A stretch of DNA of 33,451 nucleotides from Rickettsiaceae bacterium (GTDB lineage: Bacteria; Pseudomonadota; Alphaproteobacteria; Rickettsiales; Rickettsiaceae), in the NCBI GenBank assembly GCA_023301685.1, contig JALZUG010000065.1, positions 1 through 33,451 on the forward strand, written 5' to 3'. Of the stretch, positions 7,640 through 16,632 are shown piece by piece (the stretch's first letter is position 1; each line of letters opens with the position of its first letter). The notes under the pieces were generated by a model. That model made no database searches. It saw nothing but the letters and a program-made list of their open reading frames with translations, and was not told the origin of the DNA. The position numbers and the translations under genes are program-made.

Positions 7640-7900
7640 GACAGTTACCTTTCTTAGTTAACTTAATTACAACTTAAGGGCCAATTTATTTGCTCCTTAA
7701 CTTCGAGTGTAAGCGTCAAAAAGTTAATAGAAGATTAATTTAAGGAAAAAAGATAAATAAAAATTTACGTTAATGTTTTGTTTACTAATGTAGAATAGAA
7801 TAGATATTATCGTGTTTAAAAAAATATTCTAGCTTATCACCAATATAGCTACGGTTTAGCTCGCTTTGCGGCGTATCAATAGTTCTATTAAAGAGGCGAG
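7640..7900. other. Intergenic region between paralogue 3 and nadE
   Basis: This 261-base gap holds the promoter region of paralogue 3 at its left side and the 3' flank of nadE at its right. On the minus strand a weak stem (TAGCT...AGCTA) ahead of a run of Ts near 7820 may terminate nadE. I see no gene, tRNA or mobile element in it. Confidence 0.35.
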
Positions 7901-9487
7901 TTAAAAATAAAAATTTGTAATCGGAAATCTACGATCTTTGTCAAAATGCATGCTGGAAATTTTAATTCCTGGAGCTGATTGAAATCTTTTAAATTCTGAA
8001 ATTTTGAGTAGTTTATATATTTTATCTACAGTTTGTCTGTCATATTTAGAATATAATGTCTTAAAGCTGCTGCGATTTTCTATTAGCTGATACAGTATTT
8101 GATCAAGAATATCATAATTTGGTAATGAATCCGTATCTTTTTGATCTGGTGCTAGTTCTGCAGATGGCGGCTTATTAATTATATTTAAAGGAATAATTTC
8201 AGATTGCAGATTTATATATTTTGCAAGTTCAAATATTTCAGTTTTATATAAGTCTTTTATTGGATTAAATGCTCCATTCATATCACCATAAATTGTCGCA
8301 TATCCTGTTGCATATTCAGATTTATTACCAGTTGTAAGAAGCAACGCACCTAAATCATTAGCTAGCCCCATCAAAATAGTACCTCTAGTTCTTGATTGGA
8401 GGTTTTGATATGTAATTGAATTGTTGTTTACTTTTTTACTATGACTGAGGGCTTTTTCATACTCATCTACAATATTTTGTATAAATATAGAATCTAGAGA
8501 TATATCTAAATTTTTTGCAAGTAAAGATGCATCATCAAGACTTTCTTGAGATGTAAATTTTGATGGAAGCATATAGCATAAAACATTTTTACTACCCAAA
8601 GCTCTTGCAGCAATGAAAGCAACTACTGATGAATCAATTCCTCCAGATAGGCCTATAATAACTTTTCTAAAACCATTATCATTTATATATTCTTTAACTC
8701 CAAGCGTTGTAGCTTTTATTATTTCCTCATATATATTTTCTGTATTCAAATATGAATTACCAGTTATGAGCTTTTTATCTTTATATTCAACAGTGATTGC
8801 ATCTGTAGTGAAGCTTTTTCCTATGATCTTTAACTTTGAGTCATAAATAAAAGACCTTCCATCAAATATTATACCATCATGCGCAAGAGCTTGATTACAG
8901 TAGATAATAGGAATTGAAGTCTCTTTATACCTTTTGCTGACAAGTTTAGCTCTACTATTTATCTTATTTTTCTCATACGGGGATGCGTTTGGAACAATAA
9001 AAAGTTCAGCTCCTTGATTTTTGAGATCAGTACATACAGAAGAGTGCCAAATATCTTCGCATATAGGTATGCCAACTTTTATACCATTTATCTCGATGAT
9101 ATTTGATTTTCCAGGTGTAAAATATCTTCTTTCATCAAATATACCATGGTTTGGGAGCTCATTTTTATAAGTAGTGCCAATAATTTTACCATTTTGTGCA
9201 ATGATCACTACATTATATAAATAACCATTTTCAAACAATGTTGTAGGGAGTATGAGGCATGTTTTATTAGTTTCTTTAATTAGTTTTTTTGCATATGTTG
9301 TCGCTTTATCAACAAAATTTTTTTTAAGGAACAAGTCTTCGGCTAAATAGCCAGTAATGCATAATTCAGGAAAAACACATATATCTGCACCTGCTAATTG
9401 AGACTGTTTATAATTCTGCTGAATTATTTTTGAATTTTCTTCAATTGCTCCAACTTTTGGTGCAGTTTGGCAGACAAAAATCTTCAT
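7901..9487 (-). CDS. nadE: Glutamine-dependent NAD(+) synthetase
   Basis: The 528-residue two-domain enzyme makes NAD from deamido-NAD, ATP and glutamine. The N-terminal nitrilase-type glutaminase domain has the catalytic triad Glu41 (FPELCITGY), Lys108 (TYKNELPN) and Cys143 (GIPICEDIW). The C-terminal synthetase domain has the ATP-pyrophosphatase loop SGGIDSS at residues 281-287. It also has the ATTGNKSEYATGY-type region (LLTTGNKSEYATGY) and a conserved KPPSAEL segment. Length is normal. The gene is alone, with a 164-base divergent gap to the M23 gene. On its 3' side (about 7820-7850, minus strand) a five-pair TAGCT/AGCTA stem followed by a T-run could be a weak terminator. Confidence 0.95.
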   Translation of the reverse strand: MKIFVCQTAPKVGAIEENSKIIQQNYKQSQLAGADICVFPELCITGYLAEDLFLKKNFVDKATTYAKKLIKETNKTCLILPTTLFENGYLYNVVIIAQNGKIIGTTYKNELPNHGIFDERRYFTPGKSNIIEINGIKVGIPICEDIWHSSVCTDLKNQGAELFIVPNASPYEKNKINSRAKLVSKRYKETSIPIIYCNQALAHDGIIFDGRSFIYDSKLKIIGKSFTTDAITVEYKDKKLITGNSYLNTENIYEEIIKATTLGVKEYINDNGFRKVIIGLSGGIDSSVVAFIAARALGSKNVLCYMLPSKFTSQESLDDASLLAKNLDISLDSIFIQNIVDEYEKALSHSKKVNNNSITYQNLQSRTRGTILMGLANDLGALLLTTGNKSEYATGYATIYGDMNGAFNPIKDLYKTEIFELAKYINLQSEIIPLNIINKPPSAELAPDQKDTDSLPNYDILDQILYQLIENRSSFKTLYSKYDRQTVDKIYKLLKISEFKRFQSAPGIKISSMHFDKDRRFPITNFYF

Positions 9488-9651
9488 TATTTTTTATTTT
9501 GTTGAAATTTCAAGATTACATAATAGATGATCGATATCTGCCAGTAAATAGTAAAGATTAATAGAATAAGTCTATAATAAAAATCATTTACTTTAATGAT
9601 TATTTAACAAGTTACTAGTAGCATTTAATTTAAAAAACTATAATCATATAT

Positions 9652-10611
9652 ATGAGGACGATTACTTCTTTTTTACTAATTTTACTTTTTTCCTGTAGTT
9701 CAACTGCGATTGAGCTTGTATTTCCTCTTGATTGTGACCTTGGAAAAAATTGTTGGATATCAAATTTACCTAGGCATCACCTAAGAGATAGGGAGGTTGA
9801 TTTTCGCTGTGGACCTAATACTTATGATGGCCATAAGGGAACTGATTTTGCTCTAAAAGACTATAAACAGATGCAAAAAGGAGTAAAAGTGCTAGCGCCA
9901 TTTGACGGAGAAGTAAGAGCGATTAGAGATAAAATTTTAGATATTAGTGTAAGAATAGCTGGCAAGAAGTCTGTAAAAGGAGTTGAGTGTGGCAATGGTG
10001 TAGTGATTTCAAATGGTAAATACGAAGCTCAGCTATGTCATCTAAAAAAACGTTCAATAACTGTTAGAAAAGGGCAGAAAGTTAAAGCAGGAGAGGAAGT
10101 CGGTTTAGTAGGATTATCTGGATTTACGGAATATCCTCATTTACATATTAGTCTTCGTAAAAATTCTCAAGAAATAGATCCATTCTATGGTCATCAAGAT
10201 GGGTGTGGCAATGAGCCGCAATCAATGTGGAAAGATAAAGATAAAATTCATAAAAATGCAAAAACTGGAATTGTATATAATTACGGTTTTACTTTTAACC
10301 AACCGCATGCAGAGCAGATTAGAAAAGGACAATATATTAAAAAGCAACCGGAGTATCCTAGTGCTTTAGTTGGATTTGTTGATATTTTTTCTGTTGATAA
10401 AGGAGACAAGATAGAGCTATCTATAGTTGATAGTTCTGGTAAAACAATAATAACTAGAGATCATCTATTCGGTAAATATCAAGCAAGATATTTCTTTTTT
10501 ATAGGTAAAAAGCTTAGAGGAAAAAGAATGTCAGGTGGATATCAACTTAATATTAAATATTATCATGCAAATGGAGGTGTAGACAATTTCACGGAACGTA
10601 TAAAATTATAA
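9652..10611 (+). CDS. Secreted M23-family peptidase (LysM-less)
   Basis: This 319-residue protein starts with a signal peptide (MRTITSFLLILLFSCSSTA). The LFSC stretch also resembles a lipobox, so it could be a lipoprotein. The zinc peptidase domain covers about residues 50-180. Ligands are visible as HxxxD (His61, Asp65 in GHKGTDF) and HxH (His163, His165 in HLHIS), with His130 in QLCHLK as the likely catalytic partner. M23 enzymes cut peptidoglycan cross-bridges. The 140-residue C-terminal part is unassigned and looks beta-rich. A tataat hexamer at 9573-9578 is a possible -10 box. The next gene begins 19 bases after the stop and is probably cotranscribed. Possible roles are wall remodelling, flagellum insertion or secretion. 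Confidence 0.88.
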   Translation: MRTITSFLLILLFSCSSTAIELVFPLDCDLGKNCWISNLPRHHLRDREVDFRCGPNTYDGHKGTDFALKDYKQMQKGVKVLAPFDGEVRAIRDKILDISVRIAGKKSVKGVECGNGVVISNGKYEAQLCHLKKRSITVRKGQKVKAGEEVGLVGLSGFTEYPHLHISLRKNSQEIDPFYGHQDGCGNEPQSMWKDKDKIHKNAKTGIVYNYGFTFNQPHAEQIRKGQYIKKQPEYPSALVGFVDIFSVDKGDKIELSIVDSSGKTIITRDHLFGKYQARYFFFIGKKLRGKRMSGGYQLNIKYYHANGGVDNFTERIKL

Positions 10612-10630
10612 ATTAAAATGGGAGGGGTAA

Positions 10631-11599
10631 ATGGCAAAATTACCAGAAAGTTCCAAAAGTGCGCGTAACCTGCAAGCTTTTGAACTAATGAACCTTGCTG
10701 CAAATGCTGAGTCTGATTTAGATTTTTCTGCAAGAGCAAAGAGGTTAGGTTTCAATTATCTTCCGGATTATTCGCACGGTAGCTTAGATAAGCCAAGATT
10801 CTGTTGTACTACGGTACAAGAGATTGATAATCCAAAGAATATTTACATAATGAACAGGGGGTTGTCCTGGAGAACTTTAAATTTTTCTGGTTTTCTTGAA
10901 GAGCTTCCTGATATAATAGCAGCAGCAAGATCTCGAAAACCAGAAGATTCAGGAGTTTTAGAGAAAAAATTGTTTGATGTTCGTAGAGATAAGGATGTTG
11001 AAGAAATAACGCTTGTAGGGCACTCAAGGGGCGGACTTGTAGTTGATTATAATGCTGATAATGAGTTTTTAATTTCTGATGAATACATGTCAGCTAGGGT
11101 TATTTCGATTGAGTCTCCTGGCAGTAGCTCTTGGTTTAAAGTAAGGAATCCAGACTATGTAGAATATATATCTAATTTTTCAGGCATGGTGAATGCTTGT
11201 GGAACTTCATCTTCAAAAAATCCAATAGCTATTACTAATCGCAAGAAAATTACTAAAGGAAAGGATTTTTTGTATCATAGTTTTGAATCTCATGGCATTG
11301 ATACTATGTTAGCAAATTTTCGTTTTCAAGTTCCTTTGGAATCAAGAATAACTTGTTTTAACGAAGCTTATGGTAACTTTGTAAAATTAGGAGGTAAGAG
11401 TTCAATTTGTTCAACACTAGCTGTTAAAATGGGTAATGCAGTAAAAAACATGTCATTTCTTACAAGTGTCTTTTGTAGTTTAATGATAGATGCGGTGCGA
11501 CCAGATAGCTATGCACCTCCACCTGAGCCATTATTTAGTGATTTTGAGGAAGAAGCTATAACGCTGGCTGGTTGCATACTTGGAGAGTTGCTTTTATAA
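10631..11599 (+). CDS. Putative alpha/beta-hydrolase (lipase-like, GHSRG motif)
   Basis: The 322-residue protein has a nucleophile elbow GHSRG at residues 130-134 (Ser132) after a hydrophobic strand (EEITLVGHSRGG). Upstream, NIYIMNRGLSW resembles the IYIAFRGT strand of class-3 lipases. His216 or His221 (YHSFESHGID) could complete the triad; the acid residue is not certain. No signal peptide is seen, although moderately hydrophobic stretches lie near residues 255-287. A strong ribosome binding site (gggagggg, 7 bases before ATG) and 19 bases of spacing tie it to the M23 peptidase upstream. The stop touches the stop of the convergent VanX-like gene with no gap. A phospholipase or host-lipid esterase is possible; the substrate is unknown. 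Confidence 0.65.
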   Translation: MAKLPESSKSARNLQAFELMNLAANAESDLDFSARAKRLGFNYLPDYSHGSLDKPRFCCTTVQEIDNPKNIYIMNRGLSWRTLNFSGFLEELPDIIAAARSRKPEDSGVLEKKLFDVRRDKDVEEITLVGHSRGGLVVDYNADNEFLISDEYMSARVISIESPGSSSWFKVRNPDYVEYISNFSGMVNACGTSSSKNPIAITNRKKITKGKDFLYHSFESHGIDTMLANFRFQVPLESRITCFNEAYGNFVKLGGKSSICSTLAVKMGNAVKNMSFLTSVFCSLMIDAVRPDSYAPPPEPLFSDFEEEAITLAGCILGELLL

Positions 11600-12265
11600 T
11601 TATCCTACAGGAAAATTAAAATACGTATTAGGGAATGGTTCGTTTCTTAGAGTGAAATGCCACCATTCCTTGTGATAATTTTCAAAACCATATTTATCCA
11701 TGAGATTTACAAAATATTTTCTATTCTTTTGTGCCTCTTGAGATATATTTTGGTTGTTTGTATATGTCTTTTTATCAAAAAAATCAAAATCAGTTCCCAT
11801 ATTAAGCTCTTGACTTGATTCTTTGTCAAAAATTGTTAGGTCAATTGTTGAGCCTCTGCTATGCGTGCTATGGCCTGGTGCAATAAATCCTATTGTAAAA
11901 AGCTCTTCTTTTGTTAAGTGTGGGTAGAATTTTTCTTTTATTCTAGGATTATCAGGTTGATGTTCCCATTCTAGAAAATAATCTACCGCCATAGTGGGGC
12001 GGTAAGCATCCCATATTAGTAAAGTTTGATTTTTTATCTCTAGCTCTTCTTGGACTTGTTGTAGCGCCTTTGCTGCTTTACTAGTAAGGATTGCTGTATT
12101 TTTATTATACCCTCTTACAATAGTTCCAGTGAAGTTATCATCAGAAGCATATTTTAGGTTTTGCATAATAGTTGGACAAATTTGATCTAAGTACACAAAA
12201 CCTTCAGGTAATGTTGGTAGTTCTTTTTGTCTGTCATTCGTTGTAAGCGGAGTATCTGCATGCAT
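11600..12265 (-). CDS. ddpX: D-alanyl-D-alanine dipeptidase (VanX/DdpX-like, M15)
   Basis: This 221-residue zinc peptidase cleaves free D-Ala-D-Ala. Motifs: AYRP (Arg89, substrate binding); STHSRGSTIDLT with zinc ligands His135 and Asp142; and EWWHFT with catalytic Glu200 and ligand His203. These match VanX in order and spacing. No signal peptide is obvious, so it probably acts in the cytoplasm, as in D-Ala recycling by DdpX. It has no vanH or vanA neighbour, so vancomycin resistance is unlikely. It lies 18 bases after rpe on the same strand and may be cotranscribed with it. Its stop codon abuts that of the hydrolase gene. Confidence 0.88.
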   Translation of the reverse strand: MHADTPLTTNDRQKELPTLPEGFVYLDQICPTIMQNLKYASDDNFTGTIVRGYNKNTAILTSKAAKALQQVQEELEIKNQTLLIWDAYRPTMAVDYFLEWEHQPDNPRIKEKFYPHLTKEELFTIGFIAPGHSTHSRGSTIDLTIFDKESSQELNMGTDFDFFDKKTYTNNQNISQEAQKNRKYFVNLMDKYGFENYHKEWWHFTLRNEPFPNTYFNFPVG

Positions 12266-12283
12266 AATTATTGTTATAAAATT

Positions 12284-12919
12284 TTAGTTCTTAAGCAGGC
12301 TAATTTGCTTTTTATAATTTTCTTTGAAAATAAAGCTACCAGATATAAGCATATCAGCTCCTGCATCTATACATAGCTTTGCAGTCTTGTCGTTAATTCC
12401 TCCATCAACTGCAAGAATTATATCAGTCTCTTGGATAATATTTGCTATCATTTCGATCTTCATAAGCTGATTGTTGATAAATTTTTGCCCTCCAAAACCA
12501 GGGTTTACTGTCATTACGAGTATAAGATCAATATTATCAATAGTATATTCTAGTGGTCCAACAGACGTTGTTGGAAGGAGGGAAATCCCAGCTTTAGCGC
12601 CATGTTTTTTTATTTCATTTATTGTTCGATCTAGGTGAGTTGTAGCTTCAGGATGTACTGTAATAATATCTGCACCAGCTTCGGCATAATCTTTGATATA
12701 TTTTTCTGGAGATTCAATCATTAAATGAACATCAAAAGGTAGTTTTGTATGCTTTCTTAAAGCTTTAATAACAGGTGGGCCAAATGTTAGGTTTGGTACA
12801 AAATGGCCATCCATAACATCAATGTGGATCATATCTGCTCCAGCATTTTCAAGAGCTTTAATCTCTTTTTCTAAATTTGCAAAATCGGCTGAAAGGATAG
12901 AAGGGGATATTTTAATCAT
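12284..12919 (-). CDS. rpe: Ribulose-phosphate 3-epimerase
   Basis: This 211-residue TIM-barrel enzyme interconverts ribulose 5-phosphate and xylulose 5-phosphate in the pentose phosphate pathway. Diagnostic motifs are PSILSADFANL (Ser7), HIDVMDGHFVPN (His32, Asp34), DVHLM (His65), VMTVNPGFGGQ and VDGGIN, whose Asp is the second catalytic acid. Length is slightly short but complete. It lies 12 bases after flhB on the same strand, an arrangement suggesting cotranscription across unrelated functions. Confidence 0.95.
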   Translation of the reverse strand: MIKISPSILSADFANLEKEIKALENAGADMIHIDVMDGHFVPNLTFGPPVIKALRKHTKLPFDVHLMIESPEKYIKDYAEAGADIITVHPEATTHLDRTINEIKKHGAKAGISLLPTTSVGPLEYTIDNIDLILVMTVNPGFGGQKFINNQLMKIEMIANIIQETDIILAVDGGINDKTAKLCIDAGADMLISGSFIFKENYKKQISLLKN

Positions 12920-12931
12920 TTTATTACCATA

Positions 12932-14026
12932 CTACTTCATTTTGGCGTCCTTTGCTTTTTGCTCAAGGGACATTACATATGAGATGATTTTAGCAACCTC
13001 TTCGAAATGTTCAACTGGTATTTCTTGGTCATAATCTACATCTTTATAAAGAGCTCTTGCTAGTGGCGGACTTTCAACAATAGGAATATCATGTTCTTTT
13101 GCTATAGTTTTGATATTTTGGGCGATTAGGTCAAGCCCTTTTGCAACACATATTGGTGCTTCAATGCTCTTTGGATCGTATTTAAGAGCCACCGCATAGT
13201 GCTCTGGGTTGGTTATGACGACGGTAGCTTGAGGAACAGTGAGCTTTATACGTTTTTGAGATTGTTCACGACGTAATTTTCTAAGTTTTTGTTTTATTTC
13301 TGGATTACCTTCTGTTTGTTTATGCTCATCTTTTACCTCTTGTTTGGTCATTTTTAATTCTTTGAAATGCTCATAGCTTTGGTATGAAAAATCTATGGCC
13401 GCAATGACTGCCATAATAATTGTAACAAGAATTATAATATCCTTGATCATAGTAAATAGCTGCTCCAATATTCCGTCAGTAGAAAGTTCTTGATATTGAC
13501 TTAATTCCTTAACATCAGCGAGTATTACTAAGAGAACAAATGTTCCAACTAATCCAATCTTAAAAATACCTTTTAAGAATTCAACAAAGCTTTTCATAGA
13601 AAAGATACGACCAAATCCTTTTATTAGCGATATTTTGGATAGTTTGGGAATCAAGCTTTCTCCAGAAAAAATAAATTCTCCATGTTGGAAATAAGATGAT
13701 GCAATAGCTGCGATAAAGACTATAAGGAATAATGGGCTTAAGTAGATTAGCGCACTTTCGATAATATTTGGAATTAATATGTATAATATTCCCTGATCCA
13801 TGGGAATATTTCCAGCATTTTCAACGAAAAATCTGAGTTTGTTACCTAGCTTTGTTAGTGAGTAGGGTATGATCCATATTGTAACAATTGTTAGAAGCAA
13901 GAACATGGCAAAGCTAGTTACTTCCTTAGAATTAACTACCTGACCCTTTTTGACCGCATCTTCGAGTTTTTTTCGGGTGGGATCCTCGGTTTTGGCGTCT
14001 TTATCCTGATCGTCTCCTTCAGCCAT
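12932..14026 (-). CDS. flhB: Flagellar export protein FlhB (NPEH variant)
   Basis: This 364-residue protein is the export-gate switch of the flagellar type III apparatus. The N-terminus is charged, with the family segment EDPTRKKLEDAVKKGQV. Four membrane helices lie at about 37-58, 84-110, 155-172 and 193-215. A cytoplasmic domain follows with PEIKQKLRKLRREQ and the self-cleavage site at residues 273-276. The site reads Asn-Pro-Glu-His instead of the usual Asn-Pro-Thr-His. The Asn-Pro bond that is cut is intact. ESPPLARALY near the end is typical. Flagellar FlhB fits better than a virulence homologue because no injectisome genes are present, but the distinction is not absolute. No other flagellar gene is in the window. 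Confidence 0.9.
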   Translation of the reverse strand: MAEGDDQDKDAKTEDPTRKKLEDAVKKGQVVNSKEVTSFAMFLLLTIVTIWIIPYSLTKLGNKLRFFVENAGNIPMDQGILYILIPNIIESALIYLSPLFLIVFIAAIASSYFQHGEFIFSGESLIPKLSKISLIKGFGRIFSMKSFVEFLKGIFKIGLVGTFVLLVILADVKELSQYQELSTDGILEQLFTMIKDIIILVTIIMAVIAAIDFSYQSYEHFKELKMTKQEVKDEHKQTEGNPEIKQKLRKLRREQSQKRIKLTVPQATVVITNPEHYAVALKYDPKSIEAPICVAKGLDLIAQNIKTIAKEHDIPIVESPPLARALYKDVDYDQEIPVEHFEEVAKIISYVMSLEQKAKDAKMK

Positions 14027-14085
14027 GTTCTTTTAGTTTCTGTAGAATAATTGTTTTTTGTCTACTAAAAAATGAGTAATAAAAG

Positions 14086-14114
14086 GTTGCCGCATTTTGC
14101 TCGTAATGACATAA
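14086..14114 (+). repeat. Remnant of a Rickettsiales-type dispersed palindromic repeat
   Basis: In the 130-base divergent gap between flhB and ybeY, the stretch gttgccgcattttgctcgta followed by atgaca resembles one arm of the common ttgcttcgct...cgcaatgac repeat of alphaproteobacterial symbiont genomes. The central palindrome is degraded. Identification is by memory of the repeat type. The rest of the gap must hold the promoters of both genes. Confidence 0.35.
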
Positions 14115-14156
14115 TAGAGGAATATATCATAATTCATCTAAATTGTAATTAACTTA

Positions 14157-14654
14157 ATGAACATAAAGATAGAGATAGCATCGGAATTGGATGATTGGAA
14201 TAGGGTGCAAGAAATAAATATTGCTTTAATTTCGGATATTACTAAGAATATTATAAATAGATACAAGAATTTAAATATAGTAAAGGAAATAGAATTATCT
14301 GTTTTATTGACTGATGACAAAAAGATGTTGTCCTTAAATTCTGAATTTCGTGATGTAGAAAAATCGACAAATGTTTTATCTTTCCAAGATTTAGAAATTA
14401 ATTGGAGGCATTTACTTGAATTTAAACCTAACGCTGACTATATGTATTTAGGTGATATAGCCTTTGGATATGATACGATTAAGAAGGAAGCAAAAGAAAA
14501 GCAGATAAGTTTTGAAGATCATTTTAAACATTTGTTGATCCATGCTATACTTCACCTAATAGGGTATGATCATATAGAAGATGAAGAAGCGCAAATTATG
14601 GAAGCGCTAGAGATAGAAATATTGAGTAATTATAATATAAAATCACCATACTAA
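14157..14654 (+). CDS. ybeY: Endoribonuclease YbeY
   Basis: This 165-residue metal-dependent RNase acts in 16S rRNA 3' maturation and ribosome quality control. The zinc site H-x3-H-x5-H is at His129, His133 and His139 (HAILHLIGYDH). The STNVLSF motif is at about residues 70-76, and YLGDIAF at about 97-103. It starts the run ybeY-corC-recF-lipA-ratA; corC follows after 20 bases, an order also seen in the E. coli ybeZYX cluster. The start has no good ribosome binding site, but it precedes the conserved N-terminal fold. Confidence 0.92.
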   Translation: MNIKIEIASELDDWNRVQEINIALISDITKNIINRYKNLNIVKEIELSVLLTDDKKMLSLNSEFRDVEKSTNVLSFQDLEINWRHLLEFKPNADYMYLGDIAFGYDTIKKEAKEKQISFEDHFKHLLIHAILHLIGYDHIEDEEAQIMEALEIEILSNYNIKSPY

Positions 14655-14674
14655 ATACAAAAGTAAAAAATATT

Positions 14675-15553
14675 ATGCCAAAAGCTTCAGATAAAGAAGG
14701 TCCCACGGGAAGTGGTAAGTCAAAAATTAAAAGCTTGATGGGCTTAAAAACATTCCTAAAATATTATTTATTTAAACGCAGTAAGGCTAAAGATCAATTA
14801 CAAACAGAAACTAGCGAACCAATCCCTACATCCTTAATCCACGATTCTGAAGATGAAATAGTCAATAATATCGATAATTTCTTAGAAAAAACTGTGGAAG
14901 ATGTAATGGTACCAAGATCAGATATTATTTCAGTTAGCCATGATGCAACTCTTGAGGAATTAAGTGATTTGATTATTAGGCACGCACATACTAGAACATT
15001 AATTTATAAGGAGAGGTTGGATAATATAATTGGCTTTATCCACATTAAAGATCTATTTGAAGTTATCGCGCATTCAAAGAAATTTATTTTAAAGAAACTA
15101 ATCAGAAAACATATTATTTCTCCTCATTCAATGAAGCTAATAGATTTACTTGCTCAGATGCAAGCCAGCAGGACTCATATTGCAGTTGTTGTTGATGAGT
15201 ATGGTGGAACAGATGGTATAGTGACTATCGAAGATATAATGGAAGAGATAGTTGGTAGAATTGATGACGAGCACGATATTGATGAGGACATTGATAGTTA
15301 CAAAATCTTGCGGCCTGGTTTGCTTGTTGCAAGTGCAAGAGTTGAAATAGAAGAGTTAGAGAATATTATTGGAGTTACGCTAAAGACGGAGCATGATGAG
15401 TCTGATACCATTGGTGGTTTAGTTATGGCAAAAGTAGGAAATGTTCCAGAAAAAGGTATTGTAATTGATCTTGATGATGGTGTTATTGTAGAGATAATTG
15501 AATCAACACCGCGTACCATCAAACAAATGAAAATTACATATATTGCACGATGA
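14675..15553 (+). CDS. corC: CorC/TlyC-type CBS-domain protein
   Basis: This soluble 292-residue protein has two CBS domains. The first starts at VEDVMVPRSDIISV (about residue 74) and the second at about residue 140, including THIAVVVDEYGGTDGIVT. It ends with a CorC_HlyC transporter-associated domain from about residue 210. There is no membrane DUF21 domain, so it matches the short CorC/YbeX form. Rickettsia call the homologue TlyC, and haemolysin activity has been proposed there. In E. coli the family is linked to magnesium and cobalt efflux and ribosome homeostasis. It overlaps recF by the four bases ATGA, so the two are translationally coupled. Confidence 0.88.
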   Translation: MPKASDKEGPTGSGKSKIKSLMGLKTFLKYYLFKRSKAKDQLQTETSEPIPTSLIHDSEDEIVNNIDNFLEKTVEDVMVPRSDIISVSHDATLEELSDLIIRHAHTRTLIYKERLDNIIGFIHIKDLFEVIAHSKKFILKKLIRKHIISPHSMKLIDLLAQMQASRTHIAVVVDEYGGTDGIVTIEDIMEEIVGRIDDEHDIDEDIDSYKILRPGLLVASARVEIEELENIIGVTLKTEHDESDTIGGLVMAKVGNVPEKGIVIDLDDGVIVEIIESTPRTIKQMKITYIAR

Positions 15554-16632
15554 AGCCTGTTTACCTTGAACAATTATCAATAGAGAATTACAGAAATTTT
15601 TCTGAGTGGTCTATAGATTTTGATAAGAGGATTAACATAATTGTTGGTCCAAATGGTAGTGGCAAAACAAATATTCTTGAATCTATATCGTATCTATCAC
15701 CTGGTAAAGGCTTAAAATCTGCGCATTTTGATGAGGTAAGGAAGCATGAAGAACAAAAATGGTCTACAAATTTTAAATTAAAAAGTAAGTTAGGTGTTGC
15801 TGAAATTGCAAGTTCATACTCACAGAATGACCGCTCTAGAAAGATGTTGTATAATGGCTCTAAAATTTCAGGCAGTGAATTATCTAATTTACTAAATGTC
15901 ATGTGGTTAACACCTCAGATGGAAGGTTTGTTTTTAGGCTCATCATCAGCTAGAAGGAAGTTTCTTGATAGGATAGTTTATAGCTTTGATGCAAATCATG
16001 CTAAGAATATTGCAAAATACAATCATTATATGAAAGAGAGGAATAAATCTCTTGCAAATGGAGATTTAAATTCACAAAATTCATGGCTTGGAATACTAGA
16101 GAAACAAATGGCGGGAGAAGCTTTGAAAATTGCTACTTCTAGGGAAGAAGCAATTAGTTTAATGCAAGATGCTGCCAGCTCCTTAAAGACAGAATTTCCG
16201 AAGGCAGAACTATCAATTACTCCATTATTTGAATCTGAAGAGCAATGGGATAGTTTTGAAATAAGCTATCTGCAGGTATTAAAAGACGATAGACAAAAAG
16301 ATTTTTATTCTGGTAGAACCAATTTTGGAGTACATAAAGCAGACCTGGAAGTTTCTCATCAGGAAAAGGCGCAGCAAGCGAGGCTATGTTCGACTGGTGA
16401 GCAAAAAGCTCTGCTTATATCAATAATGCTTGCTTCAATAGAATCTGTACTACAAAATACTCTGACAACTCCTATATTGCTTCTAGATGAATTATTTGTT
16501 CATTTAGACGATTCTAGAAAAAAACATCTTTCTTCGTATGTAATGCAAAGTAAACTGCAGACATTTATAACTACTACTGATATTATAGGTATCGAAGATC
16601 TTGCATCAAAAGCGCATATTATAAAGTTATGA
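15550..16632 (+). CDS. recF: DNA replication and repair protein RecF
   Basis: The 360-residue SMC-like ATPase loads RecA at gaps during recombinational repair. Walker A is GPNGSGKT (residues 33-40). Other motifs are a Q-loop-region [20 protein letters not shown], the [13 protein letters not shown] segment, the signature [12 protein letters not shown], and Walker [17 protein letters not shown]. Length is normal. ATGA overlaps join it to corC on its 5' side and to lipA on its 3' side, so it is the middle of the operon. It is far from dnaA/dnaN, the classical neighbours. Confidence 0.95.
   Translation: MKPVYLEQLSIENYRNFSEWSIDFDKRINIIVGPNGSGKTNILESISYLSPGKGLKSAHFDEVRKHEEQKWSTNFKLKSKLGVAEIASSYSQNDRSRKMLYNGSKISGSELSNLLNVMWLTPQMEGLFLGSSSARRKFLDRIVYSFDANHAKNIAKYNHYMKERNKSLANGDLNSQNSWLGILEKQMAGEALKIATSREEAISLMQDAASSLKTEFPKAELSITPLFESEEQWDSFEISYLQVLKDDRQKDFYSGRTNFGVHKADLEVSHQEKAQQARLCSTGEQKALLISIMLASIESVLQNTLTTPILLLDELFVHLDDSRKKHLSSYVMQSKLQTFITTTDIIGIEDLASKAHIIKL

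Noticed and set aside
6274-7661. Several plus-strand ORFs opposite the membrane-protein paralogues
   Set aside because: They are antisense shadows of conserved minus-strand genes and have no family resemblance or start signals.
7800-7900. Possible tRNA or small RNA from local GC-richer stems after nadE
   Set aside because: No cloverleaf, T-loop or anticodon stem could be built; only weak stems are present.
11600-12265. Vancomycin-resistance role for the VanX-like gene
   Set aside because: There is no vanH, vanA or regulator beside it; its neighbours are rpe and a hydrolase gene.
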